A DNA stretch of 32,708 nt, taken from NCBI GenBank assembly GCA_964579305.1, contig CAZOGY010000024.1, forward strand, positions 1 through 32,708. The letters run 5' to 3'. The notes below the pieces were generated by a model. That model made no database searches. It was not told where the DNA came from and saw only the letters and a list, made by a program, of their open reading frames with translations. Shown in pieces: positions 24,477 to 32,631 of this stretch (positions are counted from its first letter, which is position 1; each line of letters opens with the position of its first letter). Position numbers and translations under genes: made by a program. The stretch is from JBCBWG01 sp964579305 (GTDB lineage Bacteria; Pseudomonadota; Alphaproteobacteria; Rhizobiales; Hyphomicrobiaceae).

Positions 24477-26276
24477 ATGTCGATCAAACTCGAACCGCCC
24501 CAACTCACCGAACTGCGGCCCCGCATTGTTGTTGTCGGCGTCGGCGGCGCTGGCGGAAATGCCATCAATAACATGATCGCCTCGGGCCTGACCGGTGTTG
24601 AATACATTGCCGCCAATACCGATGCGCAAGCCTTGGCCGCTTCAAGCGCCGAACGCCGGCTGCAGCTCGGCGCGACCGTCACCGAAGGCCTGGGCGCCGG
24701 TGCGCGGCCCGAAATCGGTCACGCCGCTGCCGAAGAGACCATCGAAGAAATCCGGGCCGAGTTTGCCGGCGCACACATGGCCTTCATCGCCGCGGGCATG
24801 GGCGGTGGCACGGGCACCGGCGCGGCGTCCGTGATCGCAAAGACGGTCAAGGAAATGGGGTTGTTGACGGTCGCGATCGTTTCAAAGCCGTTCGAGTTCG
24901 AAGGCACGCGACGGATGCGTGTGGCCGAAGCCGGGATCGAGGAACTGCGCAAGCACGTCGATACCCTGATCGTGATCCCGAATCAGAACCTGTTCCGCAT
25001 CGCCAATGAGCGCACGACCTTTGCCGAAGCTTTCGTGCTTGCCGACCAGATCCTGTATTCGGGCATTGCCTCCGTCGTTGACCTGATCCTGAAAGACGGA
25101 CTGATCAATCTCGATTTCGCCGACGTGCGCACGATCATGTCCGGCATGGGCACCGCCGTCATGGGCACGGGCCACGCGGAGGGCGCGGAGCGCGCCACCG
25201 TCGCCGCGGATGAAGCGATCGCCAATCCATTGCTCGACAACATCAAATTGGCCGACGCCATGGGCGTGTTGATTTCCATCGTGGGCGGCCCGGATATGAC
25301 GCTGTTTGAGGTCGACGAGGCGGTCAACCGGATCCGCCGCGAAGTCGATGCCGAAGCCAACATCATCGTCGGCGCAGCGTTCGATACGAACCTCTCAAAC
25401 CAGATCCGGGTCTCCATCCTGGCTTCCGGCATGGACCAGTCCAAGCCGGAAACTGTGCCTGAGCAGTCAGAAGACCACACGGCATCCAGAGCCCATGCAA
25501 CATCCCAGCGGGCTCAGCCCGCCGGCGGCACGACGGACAGCACTGGCGCACAGCGCTATAATCGCGGGCATTCGTCAGCCAATGGCGAGCATGCCCACGG
25601 CCAAGCAAGCAACGGCGGGTTTGGCGAAGGCGCGCCACCACCGCTGCCCGCGTCGATCCTGTTTTCAATGGACCCAGCCGAGCCAAGCCGGGCGCTGAGA
25701 TTTCCAACCCCGAAAACCGCCTCGATGGCGTCGCAACAGGCGCAAGCAACGGAACCCCAACACCGGCCGGCCGATCACCCCGGCCAAGCCGCCGCGCCGT
25801 CCGCCTCTGCCCGCAGATTACACGAGAAGGCCGTTGCGACAGAGCACGGCGGTGGGCCAACCCAGAGCCAGACGTGGCGCTCGTCGGACGGCGTTTATGT
25901 CGAACCGATCGGGCGCGATGGGCGGCAGCCGTCCAGCGCCCAGGCATCGGGTTCAGAAGCGGGGGCACAGCGCAGCGCCGACGCGGGGGATGACGACCCC
26001 CGACCTGGCGCGCCGCAAGATATTGCCCGTGGACCAACGCGCATGCCCTCGGTTTCTGACTTCGCACCACACGCGCAGCGCGAGTACTTCGCCAAGTCAC
26101 GTCAGGCAGGCGAAAATGTTGCGTCCTCGCAACGTAGCGGTGGCGGCGGGCTGTTCGGCGCCCTGTCGCGTTTCGGCGGAAACGGCGAATCAGCAGCGTC
26201 GGGCAACGCGTCGGATGGCCCTGGGGGCGACCGTCACGTTGCTGCCCGTGGTGGGGCGGGCACGCGGCGCCGATAA
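24477..26276 (+). CDS. ftsZ: Cell division protein FtsZ (long form, C-terminal peptide not found)
   Basis: The product has 599 residues. FtsZ is the tubulin-like GTPase that forms the division ring. The core (about 15-320) contains VVVGVGGAGGNAINNMI, the tubulin signature GGGTGTG (109-115), the NTDA loop (48-51), and the T7 loop NLDFADVRTIM (211-221), which supplies Asp214 to the GTP of the neighbouring subunit. A linker of over 200 residues rich in Ala, Gln, Ser, Gly and His follows. A conserved-looking block TRMPSVSDFAPHAQREYF (521-538), then GLFGALSRFGG (558-568), resemble the distal linker of rhizobial FtsZ. The protein then ends in Gly/Arg-rich sequence without the EIPAFLRRQ-type peptide. 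ATG 24477 has AAAGGA upstream and gives the normal N-terminus. Confidence 0.95.
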   Translation: MSIKLEPPQLTELRPRIVVVGVGGAGGNAINNMIASGLTGVEYIAANTDAQALAASSAERRLQLGATVTEGLGAGARPEIGHAAAEETIEEIRAEFAGAHMAFIAAGMGGGTGTGAASVIAKTVKEMGLLTVAIVSKPFEFEGTRRMRVAEAGIEELRKHVDTLIVIPNQNLFRIANERTTFAEAFVLADQILYSGIASVVDLILKDGLINLDFADVRTIMSGMGTAVMGTGHAEGAERATVAADEAIANPLLDNIKLADAMGVLISIVGGPDMTLFEVDEAVNRIRREVDAEANIIVGAAFDTNLSNQIRVSILASGMDQSKPETVPEQSEDHTASRAHATSQRAQPAGGTTDSTGAQRYNRGHSSANGEHAHGQASNGGFGEGAPPPLPASILFSMDPAEPSRALRFPTPKTASMASQQAQATEPQHRPADHPGQAAAPSASARRLHEKAVATEHGGGPTQSQTWRSSDGVYVEPIGRDGRQPSSAQASGSEAGAQRSADAGDDDPRPGAPQDIARGPTRMPSVSDFAPHAQREYFAKSRQAGENVASSQRSGGGGLFGALSRFGGNGESAASGNASDGPGGDRHVAARGGAGTRRR

Positions 26277-26312
26277 GTCGACATCATGGCCATGTCACGA
26301 AATCGTCTCAAT

Positions 26313-26336
26313 CGGCGCCGCTAAGGCGCCGTTTTC
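26313..26336 (+). terminator. Intrinsic terminator after ftsZ
   Basis: A perfect 7-bp GC stem (CGGCGCC 26313-26319, GGCGCCG 26325-26331) with loop GCTAA is followed directly by TTTTC. It lies 36 bp after the ftsZ stop and should end the dcw transcript before lpxC. Confidence 0.85.
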
Positions 26337-26621
26337 AATTGCATTTTCAATACGAAGATTCAGGGAAATGGCGTTGCCTTTTTGCCAAAACGGACACGCG
26401 GTTGCTGTGCCAAGATGAGCGTAACACAGTGTAAGAAACCGTGATTTGTCCCCACTCCGTCCCCGACAGTAGTCTCCAACTCGCAACAACAACTGGCGTG
26501 ATGTTCGCGTGCCACAGCGTCTTGGGGCGACGTTGTAGTTGAGTGACACCAGTTGTGATCGGGGGAATTCGGCCGGGTGTGTACTGGGGTACCCGGGCCG
26601 ATTTGGGGTGAGGGACAGCGC
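26337..26621 (+). promoter_or_regulatory. lpxC upstream region with a leader hairpin
   Basis: After the ftsZ terminator, 285 bp precede lpxC. No protein gene is evident. Just before the start codon, CGGCCGGGT (26570-26578) can pair with ACCCGGGCCG (26591-26600) with one bulged G, ending 21 bases before the ATG and upstream of AGGGA. An inverted pair ACAACTGG and CCAGTTGT lies further upstream, about 55 bp apart. No clear -35/-10 pair was found, though the terminator implies a promoter here. Confidence 0.35.
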
Positions 26622-27587
26622 ATGTCGAGACGATTTGTCGGGGCACGACAGACGACGATCTCGCGGGAAATCCAACTGAATGGCACGGGGGTGCACAGTG
26701 GAGCACCGGTATCCATGGTCCTGCATCCAGCAGGCGCGGATACCGGTCTCCAGTTTTTGGTCACACGGCGCGGCCGGCCGGTTGCGCAAATCGCAGCTCA
26801 CGTCGAGAACATCAAAAGCCTGACGCTTTGCACGGTCATCGGCGACGAGGCAGGCACGACCGTGGGGACGGTCGAGCATCTGTTGGCTGCCTTGCGGGGG
26901 CTTGGCGTCGACAACTGCCTGATCGAAATCGACGGCAAAGAAGTGCCGATTATGGATGGCTCTTCGACGGTGTTCGTTGACGCCATCGATGCCACGGGCA
27001 TCCGAGAATTGGCGTCGCCACGCCGGTATCTGCGCGTTCTCAAGACGGTGTCTGTCGAAGAGAATGGCTGTTTCGGCGAGTTTCGTCCCTACATGGGCAG
27101 CCGCTACGACGTTGAGATCAACTTCGAAACGTCGGTGATCGGCAAGCAGCGTCTGGAACTCGAAATGTCGCCGGGCGCGTTCCGGCATGAGCTTTGTGAA
27201 GCGCGGACGTTCGGCTTCATGTCCGACGTGGAAAAGCTTTGGAAGAACGGGTTGGCGCTCGGTGCGTCGCTCGCCAACTCAGTCGCGATCGGAGACAACG
27301 GCATCCTCAACGACGAGGGGCTGCGTTATCCCAATGAGTTCGTGCGCCACAAAATGTTGGACGCAGTTGGCGATCTCGCATTGGCTGGCTATCCGATCCT
27401 CGGTGCATTCCGGTCAGTTTGCGGTGGACATCGCCTAAACGCACAGGCGGTCCGCGCACTGCTCGCGGACAAATCGGCTTGGACGCTGATTGACGCGCCG
27501 ATGCTGCGTGAGGATGCGCTTGCGACGCATGCCGGTGGACGCGATGAGGCCGCCGTTGCGGCATATGCAGCGATTGCTGGCGAGTGA
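26622..27587 (+). CDS. lpxC: UDP-3-O-acyl-N-acetylglucosamine deacetylase LpxC
   Basis: The product has 321 residues. LpxC is a zinc enzyme that performs the committed step of lipid A synthesis, so the organism makes lipopolysaccharide. Catalytic residues are in place: VEHLLAAL with Glu85 and zinc ligand His86, RHKMLDAVGDL with ligands His243 and Asp247, and CGGHRLNA with the general acid His270. GTGVHSG (21-27) and PIMDGSS (109-115) are further family blocks. Start 26622 has AGGGA eight bases upstream; a longer frame from 26577 adds no family sequence. It is in the usual alphaproteobacterial position after ftsZ but behind its own leader. Confidence 0.97.
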   Translation: MSRRFVGARQTTISREIQLNGTGVHSGAPVSMVLHPAGADTGLQFLVTRRGRPVAQIAAHVENIKSLTLCTVIGDEAGTTVGTVEHLLAALRGLGVDNCLIEIDGKEVPIMDGSSTVFVDAIDATGIRELASPRRYLRVLKTVSVEENGCFGEFRPYMGSRYDVEINFETSVIGKQRLELEMSPGAFRHELCEARTFGFMSDVEKLWKNGLALGASLANSVAIGDNGILNDEGLRYPNEFVRHKMLDAVGDLALAGYPILGAFRSVCGGHRLNAQAVRALLADKSAWTLIDAPMLREDALATHAGGRDEAAVAAYAAIAGE

Positions 27588-27837
27588 TCGCGTTTTCAGG
27601 CGCACGATGGGTATCCCGCTTTATGGCTGCGGCTACGCGTGTATTTGCCTCGGGCGAGCGCGTTTGAAATACGAGAGCTTGAGTTGCGAGCGTTTGTGCA
27701 GGTTGGGGCCGCGCGCTGTGTGCGATTGCGGTGTGGTGCGATGAACGCATTCCGAGCAGACCTGCATTTAGGTTCATTGAGGTTGCGGTGTCTTGTCCTG
27801 TGAGTGACGGCCGCCACGTTGCTGCCGGGTTCGCGCG

Positions 27838-27867
27838 CTTGACAGTTGAGCGACTCAGTCGCTTTCA
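27838..27867 (+). promoter_or_regulatory. Putative bamD promoter with a palindrome in its spacer
   Basis: CTTGACA (27838-27844) is an excellent -35 box for an alphaproteobacterial housekeeping sigma factor. At 17 bp a weak -10 CTTTCA (27862-27867) follows. Between them lies a perfect 15-bp palindrome, AGCGACTCAGTCGCT (27849-27863), which also contains a GANTC site. The rest of the 432-bp lpxC-bamD spacer (27588-28019) shows no gene; it includes a short doubled motif CGTTGCCATG near 27919-27942. Confidence 0.45.
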
Positions 27868-28019
27868 GTTGTGACTGATCGGCGTGCGCTGCGAGACTTG
27901 CCATGTTGAAATGGCCACGTTGCCATGGTCGCGTTGCCATGCCAGTGCCCAGCAACCGTGAGGCGCCGTCACCGTCTTGGCAGCCCACGACCACAACCTT
28001 CGGATGCGATAGGCGTCAC

Positions 28020-28853
28020 ATGATGAGACTTATCGTAACTTTGGCACTCGCCGCCCTTCCGGCACTGCTTGCAGCATGCGCGTCAAGTTCTGACGCGTCC
28101 AAGCTCCTGGAGCGTGAGCCCCCCGGCAAAATGTACGCCACCGCTGACGGTTTTCTGTCCGCCGGCCAGTGGGAGCGTGCGGCCAAAAAGTTCGAGGATC
28201 TGGATCGCGACCATCCCTACGCGCCGGAAGCGCGCCGGGCCATGGTGATGGCGGCCTATGCCTACTACAAAGCCGGCAAGCACCCTGAAGCGATTGCGAC
28301 GGCGCGCCGTTACACGACCATGCATCCCGGCACGAAGGATGCCGCATTCGCGCACCACATTATCGCGTCGGCTTACTTCAAAGATATGCGCAACCCGCGC
28401 AATGATCAGTCGATCACGCGTAAAGCGCTCAAAGAACTCGAGATTTTGCGGACGCGCTATCCCAACAGTAAATACGCGCAACAAGCCGTCAACCGGATCC
28501 GTATTGCCCGTGACTCACTGGCGGCGCACGAAATGCAGGTCGGCCGCTATTATCTGAAGCGCAACAATTACATTGCCGCGATCAACCGTTTCAAAGTCGT
28601 GGTCAGCCAATACCAGACGACCCAGCACGTGGAAGAAGCTCTGTTACGTTTGACCGAGGCCTATATGGCGCTTGGCATTCGCAACGAAGCGCAAACCGCG
28701 GTCGCGATCCTCGGCCACAACTTCCCGAACTCCAAATGGTATAAGAGTGCCTACGCGCTTTTGCAGTCGGACGGTTTGGCCCCGCGTGAAGATACCGGCT
28801 CATGGCTGTCGCGTCAGTTCGCCAAAGTCAAATTGCCAAAGCTCTGGAACTAA
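28020..28853 (+). CDS. bamD: Outer-membrane assembly lipoprotein BamD (ComL/YfiO family)
   Basis: The product has 277 residues. BamD is the essential lipoprotein of the BAM complex, which inserts beta-barrel proteins in the outer membrane. A lipoprotein signal ends in the lipobox LAAC with Cys20 as the lipidated residue. TPR-like helical repeats follow from about residue 37: ADGFLSAGQWERAAKKFE, then PYAPEARRAMVMAAYAYY, KHPEAIATARRY and further repeats to about 255, including YPNSKYAQQA and FPNSKWYKSAY. The start is a doubled ATG (28020, 28023); either may be used. ligA follows after 333 bp, where many relatives have recN. Confidence 0.94.
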   Translation: MMRLIVTLALAALPALLAACASSSDASKLLEREPPGKMYATADGFLSAGQWERAAKKFEDLDRDHPYAPEARRAMVMAAYAYYKAGKHPEAIATARRYTTMHPGTKDAAFAHHIIASAYFKDMRNPRNDQSITRKALKELEILRTRYPNSKYAQQAVNRIRIARDSLAAHEMQVGRYYLKRNNYIAAINRFKVVVSQYQTTQHVEEALLRLTEAYMALGIRNEAQTAVAILGHNFPNSKWYKSAYALLQSDGLAPREDTGSWLSRQFAKVKLPKLWN

Positions 28854-29186
28854 CCTCGTCGGCGAACCGAGCGTCATTTGCGGGGCTCTGGTGAAACATG
28901 CTTTGAGCGCACGCCTGCGCCAAGCGTTCTGCACGATCGATAACATCGCTGCGATCTTGAGACCGGTTGAGCCCAACGCCTGCAATGACCTGTCGAGTTG
29001 GACCGCGGCGCCCAGGCGCCCCGACGTTTGTGGAGCAGGCAAGGCAAATGCCTTAGGCACAGTTCGCCAAGACGCCGACGAGTCCGACACAATGCGCTGG
29101 CGCATCGCTGACAACACAATCGCAATCAAGCATTGTCGCGACGTCAAAACGTGCAGGGCCGATGGCAGCGGCTTGGAGGATTTTGA
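28854..29186. other. bamD-ligA spacer with three short palindromes
   Basis: No gene is visible in these 333 bp. Three perfect inverted repeats occur: GGCGCC-CA-GGCGCC (29007-29020), AAGGCA-AA-TGCCTT (29041-29054) and ATGCGC-TG-GCGCAT (29092-29105). None has a T-run, so none is a clear terminator. Close to ligA, GGAGG (29175-29179) is its ribosome site. No trace of recN was recognised in any frame. Confidence 0.5.
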
Positions 29187-31316
29187 ATGTCAAATGCCGC
29201 CGGCGAGCGGTCCGTCGCCGAACTGAACAGGGATGAGGCCGAGGCAGAGCTTGCGCGCCTGGCTGCAGAGATTGCCCGCCACGACGAACTCTACCACGGC
29301 AAAGACGCACCTGAGATTTCCGACGCCGATTACGACGCGCTCGTGCGCCGCAATGCGGAAATTGAAGCCCGCTTTCCCGAACTCGTGCGCGCAGACACAC
29401 CCGCCCAACGCATCGGCGCCGCCCCGCGCGACGGCTTCGGTAAAGTGCGCCATAGCGTGCCGATGCTGTCGCTTGGCAACGCGTTTTCAGCCGAAGACGT
29501 GGAGGAGTTCGTCGGCCGCATTCGCCGCTTCCTCAGCCTGTCTGAGACCGACGACCTCGCATTGACGGCCGAGCCGAAGATCGATGGCTTGTCGATCGCG
29601 CTGCGCTACGAGAACGCAAGTCTTGTGCAGGCAGCCACGCGCGGCGACGGCACGGAAGGCGAGGATGTCACCGCCAACGTTGCAACGATCAAGGCCATTC
29701 CACACCAGCTTAAAGGTCGCGATGTGCCGGAGCTGATCGAGGTCCGCGGCGAAATCTACCTGGGTCACAAGGATTTCCAGGCACTCAATGCAGCCCAGGA
29801 GGCGCGCGGCCAAAAGATCTTTGCCAACCCGCGCAATGCAGCCGCCGGTTCCCTGCGCCAGCTCGATCCGACGATCACCGCCAGCCGACCGCTACAATTC
29901 TTCGCCTACACCTGGGGCGTAGCGAGCGCGCTGCCGGCCGATACCCAGAGCGGCGTCATCACCGCATTCGCAAGCTGGGGCCTGCCAACCAATCCGCTGA
30001 TGACGGTCTGCCACAGCCCCCGCGAGCTGATTGCCTACCATGAGCGCATCGGCCACGAACGCGCCGACCTCGACTACGATATCGACGGCATCGTCTACAA
30101 AGTCGACCGGATCGACCTGCAAGAGCGACTTGGCTTTGTCTCGCGCGCGCCGCGTTGGGCCATTGCCCATAAATTTCCCGCCGAAAAAGCCGAAACGCGA
30201 TTGCGCGACATCGATATCCAGGTCGGTCGCACCGGCGCTTTGACCCCCGTTGCGAAACTTGAGCCGGTCACGGTCGGCGGCGTCGTCGTCTCAAATGCAA
30301 CGCTGCACAATGAAGACGAGATCGCACGCAAGGACGTCAGGATCGGCGATGTCGTCCGCGTCCAGCGCGCTGGCGACGTGATCCCCCAAGTTCTGGGCCC
30401 AATCCTCGAAAAGCGCCCGCCCGACGCCGTACCTTTCGCGTTCCCCACGATCTGTCCGCGCTGCGGCAGCCATGCCGAACGCGAGATCGACGCGAAATCG
30501 GGCGAGGCCGACGTCGTGCGCCGCTGTACTGGAGGCCTGCTCTGCCCGGCGCAGGCTGTCGAGCGTTTGAAGCACTTCGTCTCGCGCAATGCGGTCGATA
30601 TCGACGGTTTTGGCGCCAAGCAGGCAGAGTTTTTCTACGATACGGGCCGCGTCATGCAGCCGGCCGATATTTACACACTGGCCAAGCGCGATGCGCGCCA
30701 TTCACAGCCGCTTGCCACCGTTAAAGGCTATGGAAAGAAATCGGTCGAGAAACTCTTCGCCGCCATCGAAGCGGCACGTGAAATCCCGCTCGACCGGTTT
30801 ATTTTTGCACTCGGCATTCGCCATGTCGGTGAAACCACCGCACGTGACTTGGCCACGGCCTTTGCAACCTGGGATGCGTTTTCGCAAACCGTGACAAAAG
30901 CGGCCGCCCATGACCAGGATGATCCGGCGCAAGAAGCGCGCGCCGAGTTGGAAAATATCGACGGAATTGGCCCAACCGTCGTCAATGCGCTGATCGCTTT
31001 TTTCTCAGAGCGCCATAATCTCGAAGCGCTCAGCGCGTTATTGCAAGAAGTCACGGTCCAAGGCTTCACGCGCGAAATCGCCAATGAAACGCCCGTCGCT
31101 GGCAAAACCGTCGTTTTCACCGGCACGCTGGAGCGCATGAGCCGGTCTGAAGCCAAGGCCCAGGCGGAACGCCTCGGCGCCAAGGTGTCCGGCAGCGTCT
31201 CGAAAAAAACCGATTACGTCGTCGCCGGCGCCGATGCCGGCTCTAAACTCACCAAAGCGCGCGACCTTGGCGTCACCGTCCTCACCGAGGACGAATGGGC
31301 CGCGCTCGTGGGGTAA
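29187..31316 (+). CDS. ligA: NAD-dependent DNA ligase LigA
   Basis: The product has 709 residues. LigA seals nicks in DNA during replication and repair using NAD+. Domains in order: the NAD-binding Ia domain with HDELYHGKDAPEISDADYD (32-50), the adenylation domain with catalytic Lys131 in EPKIDGLS, then RGDGTEGEDVT and GEIYLG, and AIAHKFPAEKAET with GRTGALTPVA leading to the OB fold. A four-cysteine zinc finger follows (CPRCGSH to RRCTGGLLCPAQ), then helix-hairpin-helix repeats such as VKGYGKKS and IDGIGP, and a BRCT domain from GKTVVFTGTL to the end. GGAGG lies seven bases before the ATG. The length and all domains are normal. Confidence 0.97.
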   Translation: MSNAAGERSVAELNRDEAEAELARLAAEIARHDELYHGKDAPEISDADYDALVRRNAEIEARFPELVRADTPAQRIGAAPRDGFGKVRHSVPMLSLGNAFSAEDVEEFVGRIRRFLSLSETDDLALTAEPKIDGLSIALRYENASLVQAATRGDGTEGEDVTANVATIKAIPHQLKGRDVPELIEVRGEIYLGHKDFQALNAAQEARGQKIFANPRNAAAGSLRQLDPTITASRPLQFFAYTWGVASALPADTQSGVITAFASWGLPTNPLMTVCHSPRELIAYHERIGHERADLDYDIDGIVYKVDRIDLQERLGFVSRAPRWAIAHKFPAEKAETRLRDIDIQVGRTGALTPVAKLEPVTVGGVVVSNATLHNEDEIARKDVRIGDVVRVQRAGDVIPQVLGPILEKRPPDAVPFAFPTICPRCGSHAEREIDAKSGEADVVRRCTGGLLCPAQAVERLKHFVSRNAVDIDGFGAKQAEFFYDTGRVMQPADIYTLAKRDARHSQPLATVKGYGKKSVEKLFAAIEAAREIPLDRFIFALGIRHVGETTARDLATAFATWDAFSQTVTKAAAHDQDDPAQEARAELENIDGIGPTVVNALIAFFSERHNLEALSALLQEVTVQGFTREIANETPVAGKTVVFTGTLERMSRSEAKAQAERLGAKVSGSVSKKTDYVVAGADAGSKLTKARDLGVTVLTEDEWAALVG

Positions 31317-31401
31317 GCCGCTCGCACCCACTTCCCATGACCACGCCGTTGGTGTTCCATGTTGGTCAACAACAACATCAAAACATCACGGGGAAACATC
31401 G

Positions 31402-32631
31402 ATGACCGAGGCGAGCACAGCGTTTCAGCGCGCATTCAATGACGATCTGCCGGTGGCGGCAGCCAAGCCTTGGGCCGGTTTCCCGCCGTACTATTTTGTT
31501 GGTGGCAATAACGCGCCGGAGGCGGTGCCGGTTGCCGAGATCACGCGTGCGATGACGGCCGTTCTCGATCGCGAGGGGCCGACCCTTGCAACCTACCACC
31601 TGGAAAGCGGCCCACAAGGATATCGTCCGCTGCGTGAATATCTTGCGCAAAAACTCGCGCGCGATTGCGCCATGCAGGTGACGCCAGATGAAATTTTGCT
31701 GGTCTCCGGCTCGCTTCAGGGCATCGATTTGATCAATGCCGCGATGATCAAGAAGGGTGATACCGTAATCATCGAGGCGGAAAACTACGGCGGCGTCTTT
31801 TCTCGCCTGCGCCGGCTTCAAGTGAACATGGTGCCGGTGCCGACAGATGCCGACGGGATGCGCTTGGACGCTCTGGCGGAAACACTCGCCAATCTCAAGG
31901 CGCAAGGCATTACGCCGAAATATATCTATACGATCCCAACCGTTCAAAACCCGACGGCAAGCGTCATGCCGGAAGACCGACGCCGCGAGATGGTGCGCCT
32001 TGCCGCTGATTATGATGTGCCAATTTTCGAGGACGATTGTTACGCCGACTTGACCTGGGACGGCACCCGGCCGCCAGCCGTTTATGCCTGCGACAATGGC
32101 GGCCGCACGGTTTATCTCGGCACCTTTTCAAAATCGATCGCACCGGCCTTGCGGGTCGGATTTGTTGTCGCGCCATGGCCCGTTTTGGCGCGGTTGCTGC
32201 CATTGAAAACGGATGCCGGGTCCGGCGCGCTTGAGCAAATGATGCTTGCTGAATACTGTCCAGAGCATTTCGATGCGCACGTTGTCAATCAGCGTCGAAT
32301 TCTGAAAGAGAAACTCGATCATCTCGTTGAATGCTTGGCTGCAAGTTTCGGCACAAGCGCTGAATTCGATCCGCCCAAGGGCGGGATTTTTCTATGGGTA
32401 AAACTGCCCGAGAACGTCGACACAGCGCGCCTTGCCAAAGCCGCCGCGGCCGAAGGCGTCATTGTGAACGCGGGCCCGGAATGGTCGATCGCGCCGGACG
32501 CGGCGCGCCACATTCGGATCTGTTTTGCAAAGGCGACGAAGGACAACATGCGCGCCGGCATTGAAAAGCTTGCAGAGATTTGCCACCGCGAATTCGGCGT
32601 TCCACAGCGCAGTGCAAACGTGGCGCGATAA
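31402..32631 (+). CDS. PLP-dependent aminotransferase, fold type I (class I/II)
   Basis: The product has 409 residues. Aminotransferases of this group move amino groups between amino acids and 2-oxo acids with pyridoxal phosphate. Seen are GPQGYRPLREYLA (70-82), ILLVSGSLQGIDLI (98-111), PTVQNPTASVMP (179-190) with the conserved Asn183, EDDCYADL (210-217) with the Asp that holds the pyridine nitrogen, and GTFSKSIAPALRVGF (240-254) with the Schiff-base Lys244 and Arg251. The sequence style is close to the 2-aminoadipate/valine-pyruvate and MocR-related aminotransferases; the substrate cannot be read. ATG 31402 follows GGGGAAA. A copy of the dispersed repeat starts right at its stop codon. Confidence 0.92.
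   Translation: MTEASTAFQRAFNDDLPVAAAKPWAGFPPYYFVGGNNAPEAVPVAEITRAMTAVLDREGPTLATYHLESGPQGYRPLREYLAQKLARDCAMQVTPDEILLVSGSLQGIDLINAAMIKKGDTVIIEAENYGGVFSRLRRLQVNMVPVPTDADGMRLDALAETLANLKAQGITPKYIYTIPTVQNPTASVMPEDRRREMVRLAADYDVPIFEDDCYADLTWDGTRPPAVYACDNGGRTVYLGTFSKSIAPALRVGFVVAPWPVLARLLPLKTDAGSGALEQMMLAEYCPEHFDAHVVNQRRILKEKLDHLVECLAASFGTSAEFDPPKGGIFLWVKLPENVDTARLAKAAAAEGVIVNAGPEWSIAPDAARHIRICFAKATKDNMRAGIEKLAEICHREFGVPQRSANVAR

Noticed and set aside
25834..26418. An overlapping frame at the ftsZ 3' end that might encode a lost FtsZ tail after a frameshift.
   Set aside because: Its translation contains nothing like the conserved terminal peptide, and neither does the third frame.
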